Shown piece by piece: positions 46,880 through 55,848 of a stretch of DNA of 64,000 nucleotides. A program made the translations under genes and the position numbers. The stretch's first letter is position 1. Each line of letters begins with the position of its first letter. The DNA lies in assembly GCF_019679475.1 (NCBI RefSeq), contig NZ_JAIEZP010000001.1:248001-312000 (forward strand), written 5' to 3'. This DNA comes from Hyphomonas sediminis. GTDB taxonomy: Bacteria > Pseudomonadota > Alphaproteobacteria > Caulobacterales > Hyphomonadaceae. The notes under the pieces are model-generated. The model saw only the letters and a list, made by a program, of their open reading frames with translations. It made no database searches and had not been told where the DNA came from.

Positions 46880-49057
46880 TCCGCCACCGGCCACTTTCGG
46901 CAAAGCCTCAGAGACTTCTGCTTCCGTGGTATCCGGGCGCTGTCGCGGTTCGGGCTTGGCAGGCTCGGGCTTCACCGTCAGCTGGCCGATATCAACGATC
47001 CGTTCGACTGGCAGCGGACGGCCGAGCAGGAAGCCCTGAACCTCGTCGCACCCTTCCGTAGTCAGAACAGACAGCTGCTGGGCATTCTCGATGCCTTCCG
47101 CCAGAACCGGGATTTTCAGGCTACGGCCCAGCGCCAGCACGGCACGCACCATCGCCGCCGTCTGCTCGCTCGATTCCACCTGCTCCACAAAGGATTTGTC
47201 GAGCTTGATCTTGTCGAACGGGAACGTACGCAGCGTGTCGAGCGAGGAATAGCCCGTACCGAAATCGTCCAGCGCGATGGTCACACCCATGCCCTTGATC
47301 TGGCGCAGCATGTGCAGCGAGCGTTCCTTGTCGGAGAAGATCGTCGACTCCGTCAGTTCCAGCTCCAGCCGGTGCGCCGGCAGTCCGGTCTCCACCAGCG
47401 TCTCGAGGATCATCTTGGGCAGGTCGGCATGGGCAAACTGCATCGGGGAGACGTTGACCGCCACCTTATACTGTGGCTCCCAGCGGGCCGCGCGCGCGCA
47501 CGCATTGCGCAACACCCATTCGCCAAGCTGCAGGATCAGGCCATATTCTTCCGCAATCGAGATGAATTCGGCTGGCGAAATGCTGCCTCGTACAGGGTGG
47601 GTCCAGCGCAGCAGCGCTTCATATCCACGGATCTCACCGGTCGAAACCGATTTCTGCACCTGGAAATGAATGTCCAGCTCGTTGCGCTCGAACGCGATGC
47701 GCAGGTCATTGGCAAGGTTCTTCCGGTCCCGGACGATCTCGTCCATGGAAGGGTCATAGAAGGCAACCGCCGAATTCGGCGAAGATTTCGCGCGGTACAT
47801 CGCAAGGTCCGCATTGCCGATCAGCGACAGCTTGTCGGTGGCATCATCAGGATAGATCGCCACACCAAGGCTTGCGCCGGGCGTCACATGGAACTCTTCC
47901 AGTGCAATCGGCTCATATAGCACCGCTTCGAGACGGCTGAGGAAATCAGAGAGCTCTGCCGCGTTCTGCATCCGCTTGACGGCGGCAAACTCATCCCCGC
48001 CGAGGCGCGCCACAAACTCGCCATCGCGCAGCAGGTAGGTCATGCGGTTGGCCAGCGTGCGCAGCACTTCATCGCCTGCCCCATGCCCGCGCAGATCGTT
48101 GATCTCCTTGAAGCGATCAAGGTCGATACAGATCAGGCCAACCTTCTGGCCCTGCGAGTGGGCGCTGTCGAGTTCATGGTCAAGGCGGCCATTGAAACTC
48201 ACGCGGTTGGGCAGATTGGTCAGGCTGTCGGTCACCGCCATCTGGCGCAGCTGCTCATAGGAATCCGTGCGTACGCTCGCATCGATCAGGTAGCTGGCAA
48301 TGCTCGCACCGATGATCAGGAAGCCGACACAGGCGATGGCTAGCGCCAGCGCCAGGATCGCTTCTCTCATCGGCGTGACGAGGGAAACGCCCAGCGGCTC
48401 ATACTGGAAGGCCACCATGCCAGTGAAGTGCAGCAGCACGATCGCCAGCACGAATGTGCCCGCAGAAAACCATTGCTTCTTCATCGTATGCGCGCGGATC
48501 GCCACGGGCAGCGCAAGCGCAGAAAGGACAACGGCAAACACGATGGACAGCAGGAGAACCGGCACATTCCAGGTCACAATGCCGTTTACGGAATACCCCA
48601 TCATGCCGGTGTAGTGCATCGCGGCAATCGCGAGGCCAACAACGCTTCCGCCAATGATCGGCGCAAAACGCAGCCGGCGCGAAGTTGCCAGCGCAAAGCC
48701 CGCCACGGCGCCCACCATCGCCACGATAAGCGACAAGATTGTCAAAACAGGCTCGAACGTGAAGGCAATTCCGGGGTCAAAGCCCAGCATGGCGATGAAG
48801 TGCGTACACCAGATTGCGGCGCCCGCCGCCACGGCGGTCAGGATGTGCCAGCCGATCCGCTGATAGCCCGAAACGCCTGCCGCGCGCCGCAAAAGTTGCA
48901 ACGTAACCCAGGAACCGGCCAGACAGATCACTGCCGCCAGGCCGACCAGAACAAGGTCATGCTTCCAGAGATGCAGGCCCTGTCCGCCGTCTCCGGATTC
49001 GGGATAAATACCAAAATGTCCGCCCACGGCGGAACTCAGTGCGTATCGATATACCAT
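46868..49057 (-). CDS. MHYT-GGDEF-EAL cyclic-di-GMP signalling protein
   Basis: A 729-residue protein. Seven N-terminal membrane spans carry MHYT-like sensor motifs (WCTHFIAMLGF, AAMHYTGMMGY, VLLHFTGMVAF), proposed to bind a metal and sense oxygen, CO or NO. The GGDEF domain has an intact RLGGDEFAAVKR, and the EAL domain has GYEALLRWTHP and FGTGYSSLDTL, so both making and breaking c-di-GMP are possible in principle. Such proteins control motility and attachment. Confidence 0.93.
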   Translation of the reverse strand: MVYRYALSSAVGGHFGIYPESGDGGQGLHLWKHDLVLVGLAAVICLAGSWVTLQLLRRAAGVSGYQRIGWHILTAVAAGAAIWCTHFIAMLGFDPGIAFTFEPVLTILSLIVAMVGAVAGFALATSRRLRFAPIIGGSVVGLAIAAMHYTGMMGYSVNGIVTWNVPVLLLSIVFAVVLSALALPVAIRAHTMKKQWFSAGTFVLAIVLLHFTGMVAFQYEPLGVSLVTPMREAILALALAIACVGFLIIGASIASYLIDASVRTDSYEQLRQMAVTDSLTNLPNRVSFNGRLDHELDSAHSQGQKVGLICIDLDRFKEINDLRGHGAGDEVLRTLANRMTYLLRDGEFVARLGGDEFAAVKRMQNAAELSDFLSRLEAVLYEPIALEEFHVTPGASLGVAIYPDDATDKLSLIGNADLAMYRAKSSPNSAVAFYDPSMDEIVRDRKNLANDLRIAFERNELDIHFQVQKSVSTGEIRGYEALLRWTHPVRGSISPAEFISIAEEYGLILQLGEWVLRNACARAARWEPQYKVAVNVSPMQFAHADLPKMILETLVETGLPAHRLELELTESTIFSDKERSLHMLRQIKGMGVTIALDDFGTGYSSLDTLRTFPFDKIKLDKSFVEQVESSEQTAAMVRAVLALGRSLKIPVLAEGIENAQQLSVLTTEGCDEVQGFLLGRPLPVERIVDIGQLTVKPEPAKPEPRQRPDTTEAEVSEALPKVAGGGSAA

Positions 49058-49234
49058 CAGCCCAACGTCTCCTGCGTCTTGCTTTGGAGCGTTCGCATGG
49101 CAATGGTTACGAGCCTGTTATCCAAACAGCGGCCGGCTGTATCGCAATGTGTTAACAGATCCGGGCCGTTTGTTTGCCTACGGATCCATGCTGGCTGGAT
49201 GATTTGGTGTATCTTCTGTAGCGGTTGCTGCAGA

Positions 49235-49504
49235 TCAGCGCTTGCGCAGGACGATGCTCGCCAGAAGCCCCAGAACGCCGCCGCCTATGCCGCCTTCCAG
49301 GAAATTTTGGATGGCCATCATAGTCGATGAGGTTCCAAGCATCGGGCCGATGCCCGCTGCGTCGGCGCCGTAATGGGCCGCCACACCGCCCAAGATGCCG
49401 CCCACAACACCCATCGCGCCGCTGCCGCCGAGCAGCTTGGACAGGATCGGCCCAAGGATCGTTCCGCCAAGCGCGCTGATGATCAGGGGTATATACGGTT
49501 CCAT
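49235..49504 (-). CDS. Unrecognised small Gly-rich membrane protein
   Basis: An 89-residue protein, MEPYIPLIISALGGTILGPI onwards, with two Gly-rich hydrophobic segments (residues about 8-45 and 66-85) and a basic end (VLRKR). Its look recalls short inner membrane proteins such as the transglycosylase-associated GlsB/YmgE group, but I see no real match. It is read toward the MHYT gene's promoter region from the other side. Confidence 0.65.
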   Translation of the reverse strand: MEPYIPLIISALGGTILGPILSKLLGGSGAMGVVGGILGGVAAHYGADAAGIGPMLGTSSTMMAIQNFLEGGIGGGVLGLLASIVLRKR

Positions 49505-49647
49505 GCATTTCCCTCCCAGGGTGATGCGGGATCATTCCCCGTCCCGCCATGGAGGGCAACTCTCGGGGAGTTTGCCTTGACTGTCGAGCGCTTTCCCGCC
49601 TCTGGATGAGGTTGCATCCGCCTCTCCTTCCCGCCATATCGAGCGCC

Positions 49648-50178
49648 ATGAGCCTTCACCGCCCCGCCCTCTTCCTCGACCGTGATGGCGTCATCAATAT
49701 CGACCGCGGCTATGTCAGCCGGGTTGAGGATTTTGAGTTCGTCGAGGGCGCTGCCGAGGCCATCGCCGCCTTCAACAAGCGCGGCTGGTATGTCTTCGTC
49801 GTCACCAACCAGTCCGGCATCGCGCGCAACTATTACACCGAGGCAGACATGCAGGCCCTGCACGAATGGATGCAGGCGCGCCTCGCTGAGAAAGGCGCGC
49901 ATATCGATCGCATCTATTTCTGCCCCTATCATGAGGAAGGCGAAAACCCGCGCTACCGGAAAGCCAGCTTCGACCGCAAACCCAAGCCCGGCATGTTGCT
50001 GCAGGCCATGTCGGAGTTTCCGGTAAAGCGCGAAGGCAGCTTCCTGATCGGCGACAAGGATGCCGATGTCGAAGCCGCCCGCGCTGCCGGTGTCGCCGGC
50101 TTCCTCTTCAGCGGCGGCAACCTCGCCACCTTCGCCGAATGGACCCTTGCCAGCTTCGAAGACGGCAATCGCGGATAA
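49648..50178 (+). CDS. HAD-IIIA phosphatase, GmhB-like heptose bisphosphate phosphatase
   Basis: The ATG of MSLHRPALFLDRDGVINIDR gives 176 residues. HAD motifs: LFLDRDGVIN (nucleophile), VVTNQSGIARNYY (motif II), FDRKPKPGML (lysine) and FLIGDKDADVEAARAAG (acidic). GmhB dephosphorylates D-glycero-D-manno-heptose 1,7-bisphosphate for LPS core synthesis. The zinc loop is reduced: CPYHEEGENP keeps one Cys and a His but the CxC pair is missing, so the metal site is probably lost. Confidence 0.85.
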   Translation: MSLHRPALFLDRDGVINIDRGYVSRVEDFEFVEGAAEAIAAFNKRGWYVFVVTNQSGIARNYYTEADMQALHEWMQARLAEKGAHIDRIYFCPYHEEGENPRYRKASFDRKPKPGMLLQAMSEFPVKREGSFLIGDKDADVEAARAAGVAGFLFSGGNLATFAEWTLASFEDGNRG

Positions 50179-50250
50179 CCCCTCGCCCCCTTCTGCAATT
50201 TATGCTAGCAGGGCCTTCATGTTCTGCTCGTTTGCCAATCGGTTTTGCTG

Positions 50251-50985
50251 ATGGAGGGCTATGGCCCCGAAACGTTCGGCCAGCTCAACGCGGCGGACTA
50301 TGACAGGCTGCATGATCCGGGCACGACCGAAAACGCCGTCAATCTTCTGGCTGAAATTGCCGCAAACCAGCGCACGCTTGAGCTTGCCATCGGCACAGGG
50401 CGCGTTGCGCTGCCTCTGGCCAAGCGCGGATGCCAGATAGAGGGCATTGAAGCATCCCCGGGGATGATCGCAAAGCTGCGGGAGAAGCTAGGAGGCGGCG
50501 AGATCCCCATTAAACTGGGCGACATGTCGACCGCGCGCGCAGAAGGCTCCTTCGGCTTCATCTTCCTGATCTTCAACACGTTGTTCAATCTCACCCGGCA
50601 GGAAGACCAGATTCGCTGCTTCCAGAATGCTGCCAGCATGCTGGCGCCAGGCGGCGCGTTCCTGATCGAAGCCTTTGTGCCAGACCTTGGGCAATTCCGG
50701 AATCACACCAACCTGCGAACCCGCCATCTCGATTTCAGCACACTGACACTCGAAGCCGCCGTCCACGATCCGGTGACACAGCGGATCGAATATCAGTACC
50801 TTCGCTTCACGCCGGAAGGCACGCGCATGACCCCGCTGCCGATGCGCTATGCATGGCCTCAAGAGATAGACCTGATGGCACGCCTTGCCGGGCTCATCCC
50901 GGAAAGCCGCTGGGGCGGCTGGGATCGGGCGGCCTTCACCGCAGACAGCCGCATGCACATTTCCCTATATCGCAAACCGGTCTGA
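50251..50985 (+). CDS. Class I SAM-dependent methyltransferase
   Basis: The ATG at 50251 gives 244 residues; a TTG six bases upstream is the alternative. TLELAIGTGRVALPLAKRG is motif I for SAM binding, and DMSTARAEGSFGFIFLIFNT plus MLAPGGAFLIEAFVPD are the next motifs. The target is unknown. It follows gmhB with a 72-base gap. Confidence 0.87.
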   Translation: MEGYGPETFGQLNAADYDRLHDPGTTENAVNLLAEIAANQRTLELAIGTGRVALPLAKRGCQIEGIEASPGMIAKLREKLGGGEIPIKLGDMSTARAEGSFGFIFLIFNTLFNLTRQEDQIRCFQNAASMLAPGGAFLIEAFVPDLGQFRNHTNLRTRHLDFSTLTLEAAVHDPVTQRIEYQYLRFTPEGTRMTPLPMRYAWPQEIDLMARLAGLIPESRWGGWDRAAFTADSRMHISLYRKPV

Positions 50986-51033
50986 GCCCACCGATCAGGA
51001 ACTTTCGCCGCCTCGCCGGCCGAATAACCGGCC

Positions 51034-51471
51034 TCAGACCGCCTTCAGCGTCTTGGGGTCCATCCCGCCCATGCGGCAGACCTCTTTCCACTCCGCCGCC
51101 GTCACAGGCTGCACGGAGAGGCGGAAGGAAGTCACGAGGCTCATCTCGGCCAGCTTCGGGTTTTCCTTCACATCCTTCAGCTTCACTGGCTTGGGCATCG
51201 GCGCCAGCGCGCGGAGGGTCACGCAGTCCCAGCGCGCGTCCTCTGTCGTCGGGTCTTGTTTGGAGAGCTCATTGACCTCGCACACGCCCACCACTTCGAG
51301 CCCCTGGTTGGAGTGGTAGAAGAACACCCGGTCGCCGAGCGCCATCGCGCGCATATGGTTGCGCGCAGTATAGTTGCGCACGCCCGACCAGATCTCGCCC
51401 GTCTCGCCCTTCTTCACCTGCTGCTCCCAGCTCCAGGCGTCGGGTTCGGATTTCACGAGCCAGTATTGCAT
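51034..51471 (-). CDS. EVE domain protein
   Basis: A 145-residue PUA-like protein. MQYWLVKSEPDAWSWEQQ, WSGVRNYTARNHMRAMALGD and FFYHSNQGLEVVGVCEV are diagnostic of EVE (thymocyte nuclear protein 1) domains. They are thought to read modified bases in DNA or RNA. It is the last gene of a minus-strand run with DUF3445, methyltransferase and membrane protein genes, 30 bases after DUF3445. Confidence 0.92.
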   Translation of the reverse strand: MQYWLVKSEPDAWSWEQQVKKGETGEIWSGVRNYTARNHMRAMALGDRVFFYHSNQGLEVVGVCEVNELSKQDPTTEDARWDCVTLRALAPMPKPVKLKDVKENPKLAEMSLVTSFRLSVQPVTAAEWKEVCRMGGMDPKTLKAV

Positions 51472-51501
51472 CTGCCAGTCCTTCCAGTTTCGTCCCGGGT
51501 T

Positions 51502-52326
51502 CTAGCCGCCGATTCCCGCCTGCGCCAGCGCTGCGCGGACAAGCCGCTGATAATGCGGCCAGCCTTTATACTCCGCCAGAACCGGGTCGATCCCCTTCCA
51601 CGCCGCGCGGAACGCTTCGGCATGTCCCGCCCCGGCAAGCGCCGCGCGCAAGGGGTCCACCGCCACACGGATGGTGAACACCACCGCGTCGCCCTCGGCC
51701 TGTTTTGAAATCGTCTGCCGCTCCACGCGCAGCCACAGCGCGTCCAGCGCGCCTTCCTCCGGCAATTGCGCGGCCAGCGCCTTGTAGGGCGCCTGCGACG
51801 GCGTGAACCGGTCCGCCCCCGGCTGCACAGTCCAGTTGAACCGCTCCAGCACCTGCCCCGGCCGCAGCGCGTCAAACATCCGGTGAATACGCCCCACCAT
51901 GCCGGGGTTCGCCCCCGGCACAGGCTCATGCAAGCCCGAAAGCGGCGCGCCGATCTTCTCCGCAAGGCGCCAGAATGTCGGCGCCACAAGACTTGCCGCC
52001 ATCAGGCGCCAAAGGCCGCCTTCATCTTTCGTCAGAATACAGATGTCATCGGAAACGGAGGCTGCCGCCACCTCCAGCGGCGTCTCCCATCCCGCCTCCC
52101 CCGGCGCCCCGGCCAGCACACGCCGGGCCACCCGCGCCATCAGGCTTTCATCGATACGTGAGGCAAACACCTCGCCCCGGCGCGCTTTCATGATCTGGCG
52201 TTTCTCGCCCAGCCAGGCAGCCGCTTCCGTATCGGGATGAAGCCAGCTTCCCGGATCAATCGGGCGCAGGCCCGGCGCAAGGCTCAAAGGCCCGTTCAGG
52301 AATGGCAGGTAAGGTGGCCGGCGCAT
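51502..52326 (-). CDS. DUF3445 heme-dependent oxidative N-demethylase family protein
   Basis: The start at MRRPPYLPFLNGPLSLAPGL gives 274 residues. YLPFLNGP, PIDPGSWLHPD, SDDICILTKDEGGLWRLMAA and HEPVPGANPGMVGRIHRMFD are conserved blocks of DUF3445. One studied member is a heme-containing dimethylamine monooxygenase subunit. No other subunit genes are near. It starts 11 bases after the methyltransferase gene ends. Confidence 0.85.
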   Translation of the reverse strand: MRRPPYLPFLNGPLSLAPGLRPIDPGSWLHPDTEAAAWLGEKRQIMKARRGEVFASRIDESLMARVARRVLAGAPGEAGWETPLEVAAASVSDDICILTKDEGGLWRLMAASLVAPTFWRLAEKIGAPLSGLHEPVPGANPGMVGRIHRMFDALRPGQVLERFNWTVQPGADRFTPSQAPYKALAAQLPEEGALDALWLRVERQTISKQAEGDAVVFTIRVAVDPLRAALAGAGHAEAFRAAWKGIDPVLAEYKGWPHYQRLVRAALAQAGIGG

Positions 52327-52337
52327 CCTTCCGGCGC

Positions 52338-52964
52338 TCACGCGATCCGCGCGCCGCCCCAGCTCACAAAGCCGGCGATCTTCGGCGTGTTGGGCAGATA
52401 CATCGTCTCGGCCCCCTCCAGCGCAAAGCCCGCCTCGGTAAGCATGGCGGAGGTATCGCGCGTCAGACGGCACCCGCCCGCCAGCGCCTTCCACACAGGC
52501 TCCACCCGGCGCTGCCATTTGGCCACGCCTTCATCGGGCGCAAGCCCATGTTCGGAGAAGAGCACGCGCCCGCCCGGCTTCAGCACGCGCCGGGTTTCTT
52601 CCAGCGCCGCTTTCCAGTCGGGGATCGTGCACAACACGAAGGTGATCACGGCGGTGTCGACGGATTTATCCGCCAGCGGAATTTTCTCCGCCCCGGTCTC
52701 GAGGAACTCGATCCCCTTGCCAATGCCCAGCTCATCGGCCGTGCGACGCGCTTTGACCACCATGCCCGGCGAAGGCTCCAGCGCGTAGAGCTTCTCCACC
52801 TTGCCAGCGTCATACATCTTGAAGTTCGTGCCCGAGCCGCAGCCGATCTCCAGCACAACGCCTTCCGCCTGCGGCACGACCTTGGCACGCTGCTTCATGA
52901 TCGGGCGCGAGGAACAGGCACACGATACGAGGTTCGGAACGACATACCGGTCCCAGGGATTCAT
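52338..52964 (-). CDS. Class I SAM-dependent methyltransferase (METTL7/UbiE-like)
   Basis: A 208-residue protein with VVLEIGCGSGTNFKMYD (motif I), VDTAVITFVLCTIPDWKAAL (motif IV region) and VLKPGGRVLFSEHGLAPDEG. The N-terminal Cys-bearing segment NLVSCACSSRPIMKQRAKVV is common in this thiol-methyltransferase-like group. The target is unknown. Its ATG overlaps the stop codon of the upstream membrane protein gene (ATGA). Confidence 0.87.
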   Translation of the reverse strand: MNPWDRYVVPNLVSCACSSRPIMKQRAKVVPQAEGVVLEIGCGSGTNFKMYDAGKVEKLYALEPSPGMVVKARRTADELGIGKGIEFLETGAEKIPLADKSVDTAVITFVLCTIPDWKAALEETRRVLKPGGRVLFSEHGLAPDEGVAKWQRRVEPVWKALAGGCRLTRDTSAMLTEAGFALEGAETMYLPNTPKIAGFVSWGGARIA

Positions 52965-53683
52965 CGGTCTGTCCGCTTCGAGGGCAAAAAGCCCGGATAG
53001 GATTTCGACTGGATGGCAATCCGGGTCGCCTCGGTCGGCCGCGCGATCAGCGCGTCCTGCGTAATCGACACTTCATATTCAAAGCCGTCGCCCATCGGCT
53101 GATAGGTGGCCGAGCCGTATTCCGCGTCGATGCCAAAACGCGAGCCATAAGTGTCGGCCAGCTTGGAAATATCGATACCCGGCTCTTCGGTAACGATCCG
53201 TATGCCGTCGATCTTGCCTTCAGTCACCGCCTCGGAAGAAAACTGCATCGAGTTGGTCGAGCGCATATGCTCGATCCGGTAGACCGAATCATAACCCAGG
53301 ATGTTGGCCATCGGTTTGAACTTGATCACGCGCGCGCCGATCTGCCATTCATCCCCGCGGAACACCGGCTGCGTGCCGTCGGCCTGTGTCAGGTGCGTGC
53401 CATCGGAGAAGGTCACGTCTGCGGTGTAGGAGGCGGCTTCTCCCGGCACGGCGGTAAACTTCACCACCGCCACCGGGCGTTCATAGGTGAGCCGCTTATA
53501 GGTCTGGAAGTTCAGCCCCGCGAAGGCCACCACGCCGGCCAGTCCGAGGAAACCCGTCCCGAAGGCAAGACGCGCTACTCCGGCAAACGGCTTCAGGTTC
53601 GCCAGCTTCCCAAATCCTGCGAACAACAGGATGAGACCGACCACCCCGGCAATCGATGGCAGAATCCACCAGATCAGGCCCAT
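52961..53683 (-). CDS. Unrecognised two-span membrane protein
   Basis: A 240-residue protein with two N-terminal spans (residues about 5-25 and 38-58) and a beta-rich soluble domain: GEAASYTADVTFSDGTHL, WQIGARVIKFKPMANILGYD and YDSVYRIEHMRSTNSMQF. Similar proteins are sometimes labelled multidrug efflux pump, which I see no basis for. It heads the run of four minus-strand genes and overlaps the methyltransferase gene by four bases. Confidence 0.78.
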   Translation of the reverse strand: MGLIWWILPSIAGVVGLILLFAGFGKLANLKPFAGVARLAFGTGFLGLAGVVAFAGLNFQTYKRLTYERPVAVVKFTAVPGEAASYTADVTFSDGTHLTQADGTQPVFRGDEWQIGARVIKFKPMANILGYDSVYRIEHMRSTNSMQFSSEAVTEGKIDGIRIVTEEPGIDISKLADTYGSRFGIDAEYGSATYQPMGDGFEYEVSITQDALIARPTEATRIAIQSKSYPGFLPSKRTDR

Positions 53684-53807
53684 TCATGCTCTCCCTGCCC
53701 GGTCTTCTCTCCGGGGCGCTGTTAACCCTTTGAAGCAGCATATCAGCGTTTTGCGGCGCGGTTGGCAACCTTTCGCAGAGCCACTGCATATCGGCACGCG
53801 CCTGAAA

Positions 53808-54602
53808 TCAGGGAGTTGCAGCAATCGCGTGCAGCGCATTCCATCCGACATAGACAGCAACGGCCACGATCATCGCCGCAAAACCTTTCCGGGCAAGGCC
53901 CACGCGGCCTGCCAGAAGGCGGGCAATCTGGACGCCGGCCAGCCCGCCTGCCGCCCCGCCGATCAGCACAAGGCCCACCAGCGGCAGGTCCACATGCCCG
54001 GCCAGCGCATAGTTTGCCGAAGTCGTCGCGCCAAACAGGGCCACCGAGACCAACGATGAGGCCATCGCATTCGATAGCGTCATGCCCGTCGCCATCATCA
54101 GGCCGGGCACGATCAGGAAGCCCCCGCCAATCCCGAAGAAGCCCGCCGCCATGCCGGTGACGAGGCCGAGCGGCACAATGCGCGCCATGATGGCCGGCGT
54201 GATATGCACATCCGGGTCGCCTTCGGCTTTCGGCTTGCGAAACATGGAAAGTCCGATTGCCGCCATCGCAAAGGCAAAGGCCAGCAGCAGCCAGGTTCCA
54301 TCCACCCGCAACGCGACCTGCGATCCGGCGATGGAGCCAAGAATTCCTGCCAGCGCGAACATGCTCGCACACGGCCATTTCACCCGCCCTGCCCGCCAGT
54401 GCCCGGCAAGGCTCACCAGCGCAATCGCCGCCACCGCTGCCGCCGATGTGCCCAGCGCCACATGCGGGTCTTTCACGCCCACGGCATAGATGAGCAGGGG
54501 CGCAGCCAGCACGCTGCCACCACCGCCAAACGTACCGAGAAAAATACCGACAATTGCACCGCTCAGCAGCGCGGCCAGGATAACTTGTGTAGTAAGTTCC
54601 AT
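53808..54602 (-). CDS. TauE/SafE family sulfite/sulfonate exporter
   Basis: The start at MELTTQVILAALLSGAIVGI gives 264 residues with about eight spans. GIFLGTFGGGGSVLAAPLLI and GMAAGFFGIGGGFLIVPGLM are the two internal-repeat motifs of the family. It is divergent from the persulfide dioxygenase-like gene with a palindromic operator between them, so sulfite or thiosulfate export in sulfide detoxification is likely. Confidence 0.9.
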   Translation of the reverse strand: MELTTQVILAALLSGAIVGIFLGTFGGGGSVLAAPLLIYAVGVKDPHVALGTSAAAVAAIALVSLAGHWRAGRVKWPCASMFALAGILGSIAGSQVALRVDGTWLLLAFAFAMAAIGLSMFRKPKAEGDPDVHITPAIMARIVPLGLVTGMAAGFFGIGGGFLIVPGLMMATGMTLSNAMASSLVSVALFGATTSANYALAGHVDLPLVGLVLIGGAAGGLAGVQIARLLAGRVGLARKGFAAMIVAVAVYVGWNALHAIAATP

Positions 54603-54678
54603 TTGCGTCCCGTTCCCCGGCAAGACTGACTTGGCGCCCTTGTGATCGCTGCGTCTTTGTGACCACATATATGAGAAC

Positions 54679-54711
54679 TTGCTAATTTAGCAATACCTCA
54701 TACATTAGCAA
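54679..54711. promoter_or_regulatory. BigR-type palindrome between the exporter and persulfide dioxygenase genes
   Basis: TTGCTAA-T-TTAGCAA (54679-54693) is a perfect palindrome in an AT-rich stretch, and a second TTAGCAA lies at 54705-54711, 18 bases further on. ArsR-type regulators of the BigR/SqrR/YgaV kind bind such AT-rich palindromes in front of ETHE1-like and TauE/SafE genes. No ArsR gene is in the window. Confidence 0.6.
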
Positions 54712-54760
54712 TGTCGCAGATACGCAATCGACATTGGAACGAATATACAAGGAGCCAGAC

Positions 54761-55624
54761 ATGCCCGCCATCAAAGCCTTCTTCGACAAGGCCACGAACA
54801 CGGTCACCTATCTCGTCTGGGATACCGCGACGCGCGAGGCGGCTGTGATCGACCCCGTGCTGGATTTCGATCCTGCCGCCGCCCGCCTTTCCACGGTCTC
54901 TGCCGATGAAGTCCTCGCCGCCGTAAAGGCTGAAGGGCTTACCCTCCTTTGGGCGCTCGATACCCATGCCCATGCAGACCATCTTTCGGCGGCCAGCTAT
55001 ATCCGCGAAAGGACTGGCGCGAAGGTCGGCATCGGCGCGCTCATCACCGATGTGCAGAAAACCTTCCGCCCCATGTTCGGCCCGACCAGCGATACGCCCG
55101 ATGCCGAAGTCTTCGATGCCCTCTTCAATGAAGGCGACGAGATAAAGCTCGGCAATGAAACCATCCGTGTGCTGCACACGCCAGGCCACACATCGGCCTG
55201 CGTCACCTATCTCATCGGCGACGCCGCCTTCGTCGGCGATACGGTCTTCATGCCCGACTATGGCACCGCGCGGACAGACTTCCCCGGCGGGGACGCCCAC
55301 GCGCTCTACCGCTCGATCCGCAAGCTCCTCGCCCTGCCGCCGGAAACGCGCATCTTCACCGGTCATGACTACCTGCCCGAAGGGCGCGAGGCCTTCGCTT
55401 GGGAATCCACCGTTGCCCAGCACCGCGCCGCCAATGTCCATGTTCATGACGGCGTATCGGAAGATGAGTTTGTCACCATGCGCACCACCCGCGACAAGAC
55501 GCTCGGCGCCCCGCGCCTCATCCTGCCCTCGCTGCAGGTCAACATCCGCGCCGGTAGCCTCCCGCCCGCCGAAAGCGATGGCCAGGTCTACCTCCGCCTG
55601 CCGGTAAACCGGCTGGGGAAGTAA
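54761..55624 (+). CDS. Persulfide dioxygenase-like metallo-beta-lactamase fold protein (ETHE1/Blh type)
   Basis: The ATG at 54761 follows AAGGAG and gives 287 residues. The metal motif is LWALDTHAHADHLSAASYI (residues about 67-85), with further metal ligands in LHTPGHTSACVTYLIGDAAF (His) and VGDTVFMPDYG (Asp), and His in FTGHDYLPEG. ETHE1-like enzymes oxidise glutathione persulfide to sulfite. The divergent exporter fits: sulfite made here could leave the cell there. Confidence 0.88.
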   Translation: MPAIKAFFDKATNTVTYLVWDTATREAAVIDPVLDFDPAAARLSTVSADEVLAAVKAEGLTLLWALDTHAHADHLSAASYIRERTGAKVGIGALITDVQKTFRPMFGPTSDTPDAEVFDALFNEGDEIKLGNETIRVLHTPGHTSACVTYLIGDAAFVGDTVFMPDYGTARTDFPGGDAHALYRSIRKLLALPPETRIFTGHDYLPEGREAFAWESTVAQHRAANVHVHDGVSEDEFVTMRTTRDKTLGAPRLILPSLQVNIRAGSLPPAESDGQVYLRLPVNRLGK

Positions 55625-55695
55625 CGCTAAGCCCCCCTGCCCTTCAAGCACACCCGCCCATTCCGGCACTGTCGAGGAGATGGCGAGGTGATCAT

Positions 55696-55750
55696 CCTCC
55701 CCCGCGAAGCGGGGGAGGTGGCAGACGGCGAAGCCGGCTGACGGAGGGGG
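55696..55750. repeat. REP-like double-hairpin element
   Basis: CCTCCCCCGC (55696-55705) and GCGGGGGAGG (55709-55718) form a perfect 10-bp stem around GAA. GGTGGC and a second small hairpin with a GAA loop (GGCGAAGCC) follow, then GACGGAGGGGG. The layout matches the alphaproteobacterial intergenic palindromes. It lies between the persulfide dioxygenase gene and the EamA gene. Confidence 0.75.
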
Positions 55751-55848
55751 GAAGCCACCCGGCACAAGCCCCCCGCATCCGCCCCTGCCGACCTGCCCCC
55801 ACGCACCCCCTGCCCCTGCGGAGCAAAGCCTGTTAGGGGCAGTGCATC

